Origin: Rhizobium tumorigenes
GTDB lineage: Bacteria; Pseudomonadota; Alphaproteobacteria; Rhizobiales; Rhizobiaceae
Length of the DNA stretch: 64,000 nt
Assembly: GCF_003240565.2 (NCBI RefSeq)
Contig: NZ_CP117256.1
Location: 248,001-312,000, forward strand
Direction: 5' to 3'
The notes below the pieces were generated by a model. That model had not been told where the DNA came from. It made no database searches and was given only the letters and a program-made list of their open reading frames with translations. Below are positions 1-8,523 of the stretch, one piece after another (positions within the stretch are counted from its first letter, which is position 1; each line of letters opens with the position of its first letter). Both the position numbers and the translations under genes were made by a program.

Positions 1-1
1 T

Positions 2-103
2 TCTAACCACCTCGCGGATGCCGGAGGCGTCCGCATTTGGCATATTCGAGATACCCGTGACATCGGGTCAGTGATTGCCGAGTGGCGGAATTCAGCAACT
101 TAG
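2..103 (+). CDS. C-terminal tail of an unidentified protein (5' end outside window)
   Basis: An open frame runs in from the left edge and ends at TAG 101-103, giving 33 residues that end in VIAEWRNSAT. Its stop overlaps the stop of the convergent acetyltransferase gene. The fragment is too short to assign to a family. It is reported because the frame is open to the window edge and the stop placement is what convergent genes normally show. Confidence 0.3.
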   Translation, partial: SNHLADAGGVRIWHIRDTRDIGSVIAEWRNSAT

Positions 104-558
104 GCGATCTGTTTTTCCCTAACGAATGTCCGCTCCTCGCCATGCAGGACCTCTCTCACTTCGTGATAACCGAGACGAGCGTAGAAGCTTCTCGCCGTAA
201 GAGAGGCTGGGACGTGTAAGACCTTGACACCGATTTTGACAGCGGCGGTTTCCACCCTTGCCATGAGACGCCGTCCGACGCCGTGACCTTGAACGGTCGG
301 GGATACAAAAACCGTCCTCACCATATCTCCATCAAGGCTTGCTGTACCAACGGTCTCACCGTTTCGCCGTGCAACCCAAATGACCCGGCTAGCCATAAAA
401 TTAAGTACCGCTTCCGGGGAGAAGTTGCCAACGACCGTCTCAATGACACCGGCAGGATAGTCGGCTGAATTGCTGATACGGATTGTGTCCTGCACCAGTT
501 CGCTGATCGCAACGGCGTCGCTGCCGAGCGCAAGCTGGATTTCGATTGGCTCTGTCAT
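100..558 (-). CDS. GNAT-family N-acetyltransferase
   Basis: A 152-residue protein with the GNAT fold, predicted to move an acetyl group from acetyl-CoA to an unknown amine. The acetyl-CoA loop is visible as VSPTVQGHGVGRRLM around residues 87-101 (Q/R-x-x-G-x-G/A pattern), followed by the usual helix and a C-terminal ARSFYARLGYHEV segment (about residues 122-134) typical of GNAT motif B. The ATG at 556-558 is the best start, although no strong ribosome-binding site precedes it. It is convergent with the partial gene at the left edge and divergent from the recombinase gene. Substrate cannot be inferred; antibiotic, polyamine and protein acetylation are all possible. Confidence 0.85.
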   Translation of the reverse strand: MTEPIEIQLALGSDAVAISELVQDTIRISNSADYPAGVIETVVGNFSPEAVLNFMASRVIWVARRNGETVGTASLDGDMVRTVFVSPTVQGHGVGRRLMARVETAAVKIGVKVLHVPASLTARSFYARLGYHEVREVLHGEERTFVREKQIA

Positions 559-670
559 GTCTGGATTGAACTAAGCCGCTGATCGCGGCGATTTGCGGCG
601 GGCTTTGACGAGAGCGCCCTGACTGAGAGGATGGTTGTGTTGCAACCCACCCTTCAGACAGGAGGCCCCG

Positions 671-1534
671 ATGGCTGAGATAAGCCCTCTTCGCCGCCGG
701 ATGATTGAGGACATGACGATCCGCAATTTGTCCCCGGCAACCCAAAGATCCTACATCAGTGCAGTCCGGAAGTTCAGCCGCTATTTCTCCCGATCACCTG
801 ATCGGCTTAATCTCGACGACATTCGCACGTTCCAGGTTCACCTTGTCTCGACGGGGATATCGTGGGCATCGTTAAATCAGATCGTGTGTGCTCTCCGATT
901 TTTCTATGGCATTACCTTGGCCCAAGACGATGTCCCTGAGCGGATTCCATACGCGCGCAAACCCCGCAAGATCCCCGTTGTTCTGTCGGCGGACGAGGTG
1001 GCCCAATTTCTTGAGGCCGTCTCCAGTCTCAAGGCGCGTGTAGCGCTGACCACAGCTTATGCCGCTGGCCTCAGGGTCGGCGAGGTCTGTGGTCTGAAGA
1101 TCGAGGATATCGACAGTTCCCGGATGGTGATCCATGTTCGTCATGGCAAAGGCGCCAAAGCCCGATACGTCATGCTGTCAAACGAGCTGCTGGGCATTTT
1201 ACGCAGTTATTGGCGTCTATCGCGACCCACCGGGTTCCTTTTTCCAGGGCGCGATGCCGACAGGCCGATCGAACCGACCGTTTTGAACGCCGCCTGTCGT
1301 TCAGCGGTTGCCGCTACTGGCCTTTCAAAGCGGGTCACCGTCCATACGTTGCGGCATTCCTTTGCAACGCACCTTCTGGAGAACGGCACCGATATCCGGA
1401 TCATCCAGGTCTTGCTTGGCCATGCCTATCTATCCAGCACTGCGCATTATGCACAGGTGTCCACCGACACCATCAGGTCGACCGCCAGTCCCCTTGACCG
1501 TTTGCGATTGGAGGTGACCCCGCCGGAAGCGTAG
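671..1534 (+). CDS. Tyrosine recombinase (IS91-associated integrase)
   Basis: A 287-residue phage-integrase family protein. The N-terminal SAM-like core-binding domain covers about residues 10-90, the catalytic domain 100-280. All key residues are present: Arg135 (GLRVGE), Lys160 in a GKGAKAR loop, His226-x-x-Arg229 (HTLRHSF), His251 (LLGHAYLSS) and the nucleophile Tyr260 (TAHYAQ). ATG 671 is chosen over an upstream in-frame ATG at 635 because an AGGAGG-like site (CAGGAGGCC) lies just before it. The transposase gene follows after 4 bases, so the two are almost certainly co-transcribed and belong to one element. The protein looks intact and may be active. Confidence 0.9.
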   Translation: MAEISPLRRRMIEDMTIRNLSPATQRSYISAVRKFSRYFSRSPDRLNLDDIRTFQVHLVSTGISWASLNQIVCALRFFYGITLAQDDVPERIPYARKPRKIPVVLSADEVAQFLEAVSSLKARVALTTAYAAGLRVGEVCGLKIEDIDSSRMVIHVRHGKGAKARYVMLSNELLGILRSYWRLSRPTGFLFPGRDADRPIEPTVLNAACRSAVAATGLSKRVTVHTLRHSFATHLLENGTDIRIIQVLLGHAYLSSTAHYAQVSTDTIRSTASPLDRLRLEVTPPEA

Positions 1535-1538
1535 CAGG

Positions 1539-2726
1539 TTGCGTCCCGCCTTCGAAGTCGCCGACATCTTTCGGTGGCATGGTGGCCCTTACAGACGCGA
1601 GAACGCCGGTCATCTTGGCCGCAGCGAACGACGCGTCATGGGAGCAATAGAAGCCTGCCGGACACCCAGGCTCGGGGGTCATGTCGATGCTTGCGATCAG
1701 TGCGGCAGAACCCGCATCTCCTATAACTCATGTCGTAATCGCCACTGCCCAAAGTGTCAGGGAGCCGCTCGCAAGGATTGGGTCGACGCACGCATCGCCG
1801 ATCTCTTGCCGGTCCCCTATTTCCATGTGGTCTTCACGCTACCACGTGATGTCGCTGACATCGCCTTCCAGAACAAGGCGGTCGTCTATGCATTGTTGAT
1901 GCAGATCTCGGCCGAGACCCTGCAGACCATCGCAGCTAACCCCAAGTGGCTAGGCGCAGAGATCGGCGTCACCGGCGTACTTCACACCTGGGGCCAGGCG
2001 ATGACCCACCATCCCCATGTCCACTGCGTCGTACCGGGCGGAGGCCTCTCACCAGACAGAACAAGGTGGATCAATTGCCGATCGGGCTTCTTTCTACCCG
2101 TGCGCGTGCTGTCACGTCTGTTTCGCCGACGCTTCCTGACAGCTCTCGCTGAAGCCTTTGCCAAAAACGAACTCCAATTCTTCAACGAACTCGCTCATCT
2201 CAACGATAGCAAGACATTCGCCCGCCATCTTGCCCGCGCTCGCAGCATCGAATGGGTGGTCTACTCAAAGCCCCCATTCGGCGGTCCAGATCAGGTACTT
2301 GCCTATCTTGGCCGCTACACCCATCGTGTTGCCATCGCAAACAGCCGCATCGTCCATGTCGATGACGACCATGTCGCCTTCAGATGGAAGGATTATCGTG
2401 GAGACGGTCGCGACCGTGAGAAGATCATGCGTCTTCATCCCCACGAGTTCATCCGGCGCTTTCTCCTTCATGTGCTTCCGGATGGCTTCCACCGCATGCG
2501 CCACTTTGGCTTCCTCGCCAATTGTCATCGGCGCGATCGTATCGCTCTCTGCAGAAGCCTCCTCGGCCAACCATCACCGACAGGCGAGCGATCCCATTCG
2601 ACAAAATCTCAGCAGGCCCATTCCTTCGAATGCCCCGATTGTCAGCGTCCCATGCGTCGAACTGGCGTCACCGTTGCCCCTGTACCACCGCCTCGGCCAT
2701 CATCCTTCTGGTGCGATACTTCATGA
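1539..2726 (+). CDS. IS91-family transposase (Y1 rolling-circle type)
   Basis: A 395-residue IS91-type transposase. An N-terminal zinc-binding segment (residues about 50-80, with CDQCG and NRHCPKCQG cysteine pairs) is followed by the metal-binding histidine motif HHPHVHCVVPGGG (about 160) and the catalytic tyrosine region YLGRYTHRVAIAN (about 265), all diagnostic of this rolling-circle family. The gene starts 4 bases after the recombinase stop. No frameshift or internal stop is seen. The extreme C-terminus, rich in Pro and Arg, is poorly conserved in the family and may include some readthrough beyond the native end. Confidence 0.9.
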   Translation: MRPAFEVADIFRWHGGPYRRENAGHLGRSERRVMGAIEACRTPRLGGHVDACDQCGRTRISYNSCRNRHCPKCQGAARKDWVDARIADLLPVPYFHVVFTLPRDVADIAFQNKAVVYALLMQISAETLQTIAANPKWLGAEIGVTGVLHTWGQAMTHHPHVHCVVPGGGLSPDRTRWINCRSGFFLPVRVLSRLFRRRFLTALAEAFAKNELQFFNELAHLNDSKTFARHLARARSIEWVVYSKPPFGGPDQVLAYLGRYTHRVAIANSRIVHVDDDHVAFRWKDYRGDGRDREKIMRLHPHEFIRRFLLHVLPDGFHRMRHFGFLANCHRRDRIALCRSLLGQPSPTGERSHSTKSQQAHSFECPDCQRPMRRTGVTVAPVPPPRPSSFWCDTS

Positions 2727-3174
2727 TGTCAGACAACCGCAAACATCACAGCATATTCCCACTCGTCCAGCGCTGTGCCGGCGATCGATATCGCTCGACC
2801 CCCGCAAGATCGAACCGCTTCAGATCCCGGTACATTTGGCCCACAGGTTGCAAGGTCTCCGGCAAAACGCTCCCGAATGTCCATTCTCAGGATCAGCGAC
2901 ACCCTCGGAGCAATCGGGACGGCATGGTTCCGGCTCCGCCGACATAGGGCCGCTTCTCAATTCCCCATAGCAGCGTCCAACAACCCGCGTCTTAGTTCAA
3001 TCCGGCTTACATGAGGCCGCCCGAACCCGCCGCGCTGTCCCATGCGACCTCAAATAACCCTCCAGATTCTAAGCCAACGCCGCTTTTGATTCAATGAACG
3101 CGTAAGGCCGAAAGGTCATTTTCAATATATGCGTCTCAGATTGACCGTTCTTGAGTATCGCCACATACTGCTGC
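2727..3174. other. Non-coding stretch after the IS91 transposase
   Basis: No open frame here looks like a protein. The first 300 bases or so are GC-rich and probably belong to the terminal part of the IS91-type element; from about 3030 the composition becomes more AT-rich, which may mark the junction with older plasmid sequence carrying the phosphotransferase pseudogene. Confidence 0.4.
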
Positions 3175-4086
3175 ATGCTCACCATAGATCCAGAAATTAC
3201 TTGGGCCGAAGAATGGCTAGCATCTCACACCTACCGTGTGTTGGGTGAACCCAGCTTAATACACACTGTTCCATGGTCAAAAATCTATTGCTTCGAAACT
3301 GACCGGGGGAACGTTTACCTGAAATGGAGCGCACCTCCCTACGCGCGCGAGGCGGTGCTGATGATCCATATAGCCGAGCTTTATCCGGCCGATATTTCTC
3401 CGGTTTTGGCGAAAAAAACCAAGACATTGGCGCATTTCTTATGCCTGACGGCGGCGAGCCTCTCCGTAGCAACCTGAAGTAATCATATGATCTGCAAACT
3501 GTCGGCACGCTGCTTAATCGATATGCCTCGATCCAGCGTACGTTTTCCTCCCAAGTGGAGCAGCTTCTCACGCTGGGGCTGGAAGACTGGCGTATGGCCA
3601 TGTTTCCTGGCCTCTACAACGATTTGGTTCATGACGAGGGTCTGCTGAAGCAGGAAGGGTTGGGCGCGGCCGAAATTGAGAAGTTGCAAGAGAAGGAAGA
3701 AGACTTCCGTCGTCTATGCAACACTCGCCAGATTCAAAGTGCCTGAAACGGTCGAGCATTGCGATTTTCACGATAACAACGTCCTCACCAATGCCGGCGG
3801 CATGCTTATCAACGACTGGGGTGATGCAGTCATTTCCCATCCGTTTTTCTCCCTGGCGGGCTTTCTGGACAGTGCTGTCCGAAACCACGGACTTGAGATC
3901 GATTCACTCGTCTACAAACACTTGAAAGATGCCTATTTCGAAGTCTGGCTCGACTTGGAAAACGCGGAAAATCTGGAACGCATTTTCGAGATTGCCTGCA
4001 TCCTCCGTCCGATTGAGTTCGCATTTAATTTCAGCGGCGTCGCTCGGATGATAACGAAAAAGGAGTTCGATCCTTACGGGGGCTAA
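3175..4086 (+). pseudogene. Aminoglycoside phosphotransferase (APH) family pseudogene
   Basis: A phosphotransferase gene of about 300 codons that now needs two frameshifts and one stop readthrough. Piece 1 starts at ATG 3175 (MLTIDPEITWAEEW) and leaves frame at a run of seven A at 3412-3418; in the next frame the text continues NQDIGAFLMPDGGEPLRSNLK and hits TAA at 3480-3482, after which YDLQTVGTLLNRYASIQ continues. A second shift near 3710-3720 returns to the first frame and yields the hallmark APH catalytic loop HCDFHDNNVL followed by the metal motif INDWGDA. The order and motifs match APH/choline kinase-like enzymes, which phosphorylate small hydroxyl substrates. It is non-functional unless the A-run is a sequencing error, and the nonsense codon argues against that alone. 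Confidence 0.8.
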
Positions 4087-4376
4087 ATCGCAGAAGCTCT
4101 ACGCCAATTCCTATCGGCTATGCCTACGCTTTCGCTATCGACAGAATGAGCACAGTCACTTTCATCAATTAACGACATAGTATGCTCCTCTAATGACGTC
4201 ACTCCTCCGCCTTGAAGGGATGCGAACCGCAGACCCCGCGATTCCCAGCGAGTACTAGAGTGGACGAATATCCGGCGTCCGCCGGCCAGTCTGCGAATGT
4301 CTGTGAGGCAGACTGTACTCAGCGATATCGGACGTGATCCGCTTGATGGGCGCTCACAATAGGCTATGTCGGTGGA

Positions 4377-5171
4377 ATGAGCATTTCCGAAGCCAACGAT
4401 ACTTCCCGCAGACAGAAGATGCGTGCAGGTTTGCAGCGTCTCGAAAGCATTGCCGGGCGAGGCGTTTTCGTTGTCCAAGCTGTTTTATCGACTGTAGACA
4501 TCGCCATCCTCACCTTCTTCGTACTCGGCCCTTATTTTCGTTCCGGACCTTCCTATCTCGTCATCGACTACGCGATTGCAATCTGGATAGCTGGCGAAAT
4601 CGTCGCACGCGCTATAGCGTCGCCGTCGCTGCGCGTCTGGTTGCTTCGACCCATGACCTGGATCGACTTCGTCATCCTGGCGACGCTCTTATTCCCGGCG
4701 GTGCTGTTCAATTTTGCCTTCCTGCGAGTTATGCGCATTTGGGCCATTGGGCGGAGCCCGCTTTTACGAGAAGCGCTGCGCAGGACGGGCCATGTCGATC
4801 GTCTCGATGTCGTGCGGGCCGTCATCAATTTCCTCGTCTTCCTCTTTCTCGTGACGGGTTTTGTGTACACCTCTTTCTTTTACCACCAGGATGGTGGTGA
4901 GGGGTTCGTGGATGCGCTGTATTTCACGGTGGCCACGGTCACAACGACGGGTTTTGGCGACATCACCCTCCCCGGTACCGTTGGCAAACTGACGTCCGTT
5001 GTAACGATGATTGTCGGGATTTCGCTGTTCGTTCGGCTCGCACAGGCTGTGGTTCGACCCCATAAAGTGACCTATGCCTGCCATCGCTGTGGTCTACAGC
5101 GACATGATGCCGACGCCGTGCACTGCAAGGCTTGTGGCGAAATTCTCAACATTCCGGACGAGGGCGCGTGA
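4377..5171 (+). CDS. Voltage-gated-type potassium channel with C-terminal zinc ribbon
   Basis: A 264-residue inner-membrane ion channel. Hydrophobic segments at about residues 28-50, 60-80, 95-115, 148-168 and 200-225 frame a pore loop with the selectivity filter TTTGFGD (189-195). The arginine-containing segment RVMRIWAIGR (117-126) resembles a degenerate S4 sensor helix. The last 30 residues carry two CxxCG pairs (CHRCG and CKACG), a zinc-ribbon tail unusual for small bacterial K+ channels and a candidate cytoplasmic regulatory or assembly domain. ATG 4377 follows GGTGGA. The gene stands alone; no transport or stress operon is adjacent. Ion selectivity follows from the filter, gating is unknown. 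Confidence 0.87.
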   Translation: MSISEANDTSRRQKMRAGLQRLESIAGRGVFVVQAVLSTVDIAILTFFVLGPYFRSGPSYLVIDYAIAIWIAGEIVARAIASPSLRVWLLRPMTWIDFVILATLLFPAVLFNFAFLRVMRIWAIGRSPLLREALRRTGHVDRLDVVRAVINFLVFLFLVTGFVYTSFFYHQDGGEGFVDALYFTVATVTTTGFGDITLPGTVGKLTSVVTMIVGISLFVRLAQAVVRPHKVTYACHRCGLQRHDADAVHCKACGEILNIPDEGA

Positions 5172-5300
5172 CGCCAGGTCGAACATGACTTTCAGGAGTG
5201 CTCTGCCGATGCAGCCTTCATCGAGTTGAAAGCCGGTCATTTTCGCTCAGCCCTCAATTGCTGCGTCCCGCGTCGAGTAGGCTGGTATAATAGCCACTCC

Positions 5301-5748
5301 CTAGATAGGAACTGACCCTTTGATTTCCAAATTTGTTACGATGGCGCCCCGTCCACAGAAGGCGCCATCGTAAGTGCAACATGTGCCCGTTGTCATTGGG
5401 ATCCACCGCCCTTCCCGGTCACTAGTCATCGCGGAGCGCGCGTGAGATGTGGCCTGACCGAATTCTGACGGTGAGCCAAAGATAAATTCGATGACCTTGG
5501 CGGAGGACATTTCGCATGGCTTCGATCCAGTCAATCGACAAACGTTGAAGCTGACGATATCTGTTCTGCCAAGCTCCTCGCCATGAAGCCAGGTCTTTCT
5601 GGCACTCTCCGACCGCTTGACTGTCACGCCCCATGGCCGGCCCCCAAAATGTCCGTCGATATAGCCGTCCGGCAATCTGGCAAGCGCGTCTTCGAACTTC
5701 GTCAGAACACGCGGCGGTGTTCTGCCCGCCTTTCATGGTGCCAGGCAT
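5301..5748 (-). pseudogene. Small conserved hypothetical gene, frameshifted
   Basis: On the minus strand a frame beginning FEDALARLPDGYIDGHFGG and running through EELGRTDIVSFNV to KPCEMSSAKVIEFIFG looks like a real, compact protein. It lacks a start in frame: the plausible ATGs at 5748 and 5736 lie in the neighbouring frame, and a one-base change in the GCCGCG stretch near 5710 would join them. I recognise this as the kind of short hypothetical protein found on rhizobial plasmids but cannot name a function. The C-terminal 40 residues look unnatural, so the 3' end may also be disturbed. Confidence 0.4.
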
Positions 5749-6231
5749 TCGTCGCAGAGCCCGCAGCCGTCGTCATCCATGCTTGATGCGGGACACGACC
5801 TTTGACAACACGGACAGGTCGTCGCATCCGAAGCGCAAGTCTCTTCTCGTCCCGACGGAATAATTTCGATGCAGATTTTCGACAGCATATCGGCCGCGCG
5901 TTGATCCATGGCGATGCTCCAATTCAGGCTTATACCAGAGATAGTAAGCGTCGGCGGCGGCACAAGCCGGCAGGTCGCTACGGGGACGTAGCCAATTCAA
6001 ACACAGTGAGAGTCAAGCATCGTCTTGACGATCTTCCTCTGATCTTGTCGATTTGTGCCTTGTTTAAACCCGCACATGCTGTGCAGATCAGAGTTTCCAT
6101 CGACGAGATCAAGCCGGAAATTCTTCGGTATCGAAAAATTCTCAAATCTGTCATATCGGCTACGTAAAAGCCCAGGATTGGGTGGCCGGGCAAAGCCAAT
6201 GCTAACTCTGCATTTTAACGGAATGAGACTG
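5749..6231. other. Stretch without a convincing gene
   Basis: Several short frames exist on both strands, including a cysteine-rich minus-strand frame (ATTCPCCQRSCP), but none has a ribosome-binding site together with protein-like composition. Given the frameshifted gene on one side and the amber-mutated phnM on the other, this is best read as decayed sequence. Confidence 0.35.
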
Positions 6232-7458
6232 ATGCCCGAGAAATCAGTAGTAATCATCGAAGGCGCAACCGTGGTTTTCGGCGATCGCCTGGAGGCTGCG
6301 TCCGTGCGTCTGGAAGACGGTCAAATCACGGCAATCGACGGCCCCCGTGATGGGGCCACGTCGGTCGATGGTCGTGGTCATCTTCTCGGACCGGCCTTTG
6401 TGGACGTCCATGGCGACGCGTTCGAGCGCCAGCTCATGCCCCGGCCCGGCACCACACTTCCGGTCGAAGCAGCGCTTCTCGAAACAGACCGCTAGCTTGC
6501 GTCAAACGGGATAGCCACAGCCTTTCACGCTCTGACATTGAGCTGGGAGCCGGGCTTACGCTCAGTAGAAAACGGCCGCGCCGTCGTTTCCGCGCTTGAA
6601 GCTTTGGCCCCGCGCCTGACAGTCGACAACCGCGTGCAACTGCGCTGGGAAACCTTCTGCTTCGAGGCAATCGGCCTCATACGCGAAGCGCTCTCGGGGC
6701 CGCGCCGACCGTCCATTGCTTTCAACGATCACACGTCGATGCTGATGCTTGATCCGTCCGTGCCGTTACAGGAACGGCCGTTCGACCTCGATCCGGACTT
6801 TCCGGTCGTCGACACCTCGAAAGCTGCCTTTGCCGAGAAGATGGGTGAGCGCGCCAAGCGGGCGAAGATATCCGCGACGGACATGGTTAGCTTGGCGAAG
6901 AGCATGTGGGAGCGCCGACCACAGGTTCTGGCCGCCATCGAGGAAGTCGCTGCTCTCGGTAGGATTGCCGGCGCCCCAATGCTGTCCCATGATGACAGCC
7001 AGATCAAGACACGCGATTTCTATCGCCAGCGTGGTGCGCGGATCTGCGAGCTCCCGATGAATTGCCGGGTGGCAAAGGCGGCTCGCGAGGCCGGCGACTA
7101 CATCGTCTTCGGCGCACCGAACGCGACACGCGGCGGGAGCCACTTGGCGTCCATCGCTGCCGCCGACATGATACGCGAAGGCCTCTGCGATATCCTTGCT
7201 TCGGACTACTACTACCCGGCGATGCTTCTGGGTCTGGCGCGGTTGAAGGCAGATGGGGTTGGGCAGTTGCACGAACTCTGGCCGCTTGTGGCCGGCAATC
7301 CCGCGCGGGCATCCGGGCTTCTTGATCGCGGAACGATCGAGATTGGCAAGCAGGCCGATCTCGTGCTCGTCGATTGGCCGGATGGCGCGACGCCGGCGGT
7401 GCGCCGAACCTGGGTTGCTGGGCGGGAAGCCTACCGGGCGCTGGTCGCAAATCACTAA
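6232..7458 (+). pseudogene. phnM: phnM (phosphonate C-P lyase accessory hydrolase) with an internal amber codon
   Basis: PhnM is the amidohydrolase-fold enzyme that removes diphosphate from alpha-D-ribose 1-methylphosphonate 5-triphosphate in the C-P lyase pathway. Here the whole reading frame is present, from MPEKSVVIIEGATVVFG at 6232 through the metal-site region DVHGDAFERQLMPRPG to PNATRGGSH, SDYYYP and a C-terminal LVDWPDG segment, about 408 codons. A single TAG at 6493-6495 interrupts it, in ALLETDR-stop-LASNGIATAFHAL, where the family usually has Gln (CAG to TAG is one change). No other damage is seen. No other phn genes are within the window, so this is a stranded copy. An internal restart at TTG 6538 would lack the metal-binding N-terminus. 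Confidence 0.85.
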
Positions 7459-7494
7459 GCAAGTACCCCGGTCTTCGCATTACCTCGTGAAGTC

Positions 7495-7530
7495 TGACGT
7501 GTCCCAGGGCGTGGTGTAACTGGGTTCACC
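7495..7530 (+). repeat. Solo IS256-family terminus remnant
   Basis: GTGTCCCAGGGCGTGGTGTA followed by ACTGGGTTCA closely matches the left tip of the IS256-family element at 44590 (GTGTCCCAGCGCGTGGTGTA then TCTGGGTTTCA). No transposase sequence follows, so this would be an orphan end left after deletion. Confidence 0.4.
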
Positions 7531-7676
7531 TTCCAGGCGTACGAGACGCGTTCCGCCATGTTGAAACAGAGCTTGAGCGATGGGACACCGAACTCGAAGC
7601 GGAACGATCAGCGCTTGCCCGGTCCATCCTTGGAATCGTGCCCGGAGACATCGTTACGTCCGAAAGCCGCGAGTAA
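7530..7676 (+). pseudogene. C-terminal fragment of an unidentified protein
   Basis: Directly after the IS256-type end a frame of about 48 codons reads AFRHVETELERWDTELEAE and continues to SILGIVPGDIVTSESRE before TAA 7674-7676. It has the charged helical look of a real protein end but no start; the IS end precedes it. I cannot assign a family. Confidence 0.3.
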
Positions 7677-7905
7677 CTGTTGCGGCTGTCGGTTACGAGC
7701 GTAACGTTATATTCCGGCGGCAGCAGCGTCAACTTCATGGTGTCAGGAATTAGGTTTCAAAGAACGGAACGCTGGGCAAGCTGCAAGAAACGCTGAATTT
7801 GCCTTACCGACGAGAGACACGCTCAAAAATGAGGCCGTCAGTGCCTGGCGCGCAGGCTCCTCAACCAAGCCGTGATGAACGAGCAGCACTCAAACCGGCA
7901 ATGTT

Positions 7906-8523
7906 TCAAGGGAAATCGACCAGACTCACCCGCAGGTCATTGATGACCGCGGCGAGCCCTGGTGCGCCGATCAGTGGCACAATCCGGGCCGGCGCCAGCT
8001 TGGGGACGGCCCGCCCGAAGACAGCGACATTCGTGTGGCCGTTCAGTCGAGATGGATAGATGACGCCGTCGGGAAGAGACTGATGCTCGTGGAATGCCAG
8101 CGCCCAAGAGCGCGCCAGGCTCTGACGCGAGGATTTCGCCACGTCTGTTGGAACCCCCATCCTGATCGGGTGATCGTCACGCAGGTCAACAAGGCTGAGG
8201 TCTGCGATCGTCTCGACCTCAGCGTAGCGCCGCGCATAGATCTCTTTCTCATCGATCGGAAGATCGCCGACAAGACCGTCGCGGCGATCACGCAGAACCG
8301 CCTCTAGGAAGCAGACCTTGAGTGTTTCGCCGAGATAAAGAACGCCGAAGCGCTTCGTTGCATCACGTCGGCGCGGGTCGCTGAAACGGCTTGGCATTTT
8401 TCCAAATCCCAGCGGGTCCGGAAAGGCGCTCGCGTAGATCCGGCCAAAGCGACGCCCTGAAGGAATCGTTTCAATATCGAGCGGCTGACGCTCGAAACCG
8501 GTAGGCGGTTTGATACCAGCCAT
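7906..8523 (-). CDS. RES-domain toxin of a type II toxin-antitoxin pair
   Basis: A 205-residue RES-family protein. The family is named for conserved Arg, Glu and Ser residues, and characterised members degrade cellular NAD+. The RES core runs from about residue 25 to 190: FGRIYASAFPDPLGFGKMPS, then RFGVLYLGETLKVCFLEAVL with the conserved Glu after the Tyr, then a C-terminal SRLNGHTNVAVFG segment with the Ser. Its ATG (8521-8523) abuts the antitoxin stop (TAA-ATG), so translation is coupled. Toxin downstream of Xre antitoxin is the normal order for this class. It would act in the cytoplasm when antitoxin is lost, as plasmid addiction or stress response. Confidence 0.85.
   Translation of the reverse strand: MAGIKPPTGFERQPLDIETIPSGRRFGRIYASAFPDPLGFGKMPSRFSDPRRRDATKRFGVLYLGETLKVCFLEAVLRDRRDGLVGDLPIDEKEIYARRYAEVETIADLSLVDLRDDHPIRMGVPTDVAKSSRQSLARSWALAFHEHQSLPDGVIYPSRLNGHTNVAVFGRAVPKLAPARIVPLIGAPGLAAVINDLRVSLVDFP

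Larger units (their letters stand above)
560..3030 (+). mobile_element. IS91-type element with tyrosine recombinase plus transposase (ends approximate)
   Basis: Two co-directional genes, a tyrosine recombinase and an IS91-family transposase separated by 4 bases, form the core. This recombinase-plus-transposase arrangement is a known subgroup of IS91-like rolling-circle elements. IS91 elements make no target duplication and have no long inverted repeats, so the ends cannot be fixed here; the limits given are the edges of neighbouring recognisable genes. About 300 bases after the transposase stop have no convincing gene and probably belong to the element's 3' end. The gene immediately to the right is a decayed phosphotransferase. 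Confidence 0.6.

Noticed and set aside
2158..2970. Plus-strand frame of 270 codons overlapping the IS91 transposase
   Set aside because: Ser/Pro/Ile-rich composition typical of a shifted frame; the transposase frame holds the catalytic motifs.
4083..4478. Minus-strand frame of 131 codons before the K+ channel
   Set aside because: Overlaps the channel start, has no ribosome-binding site and no recognisable domain.
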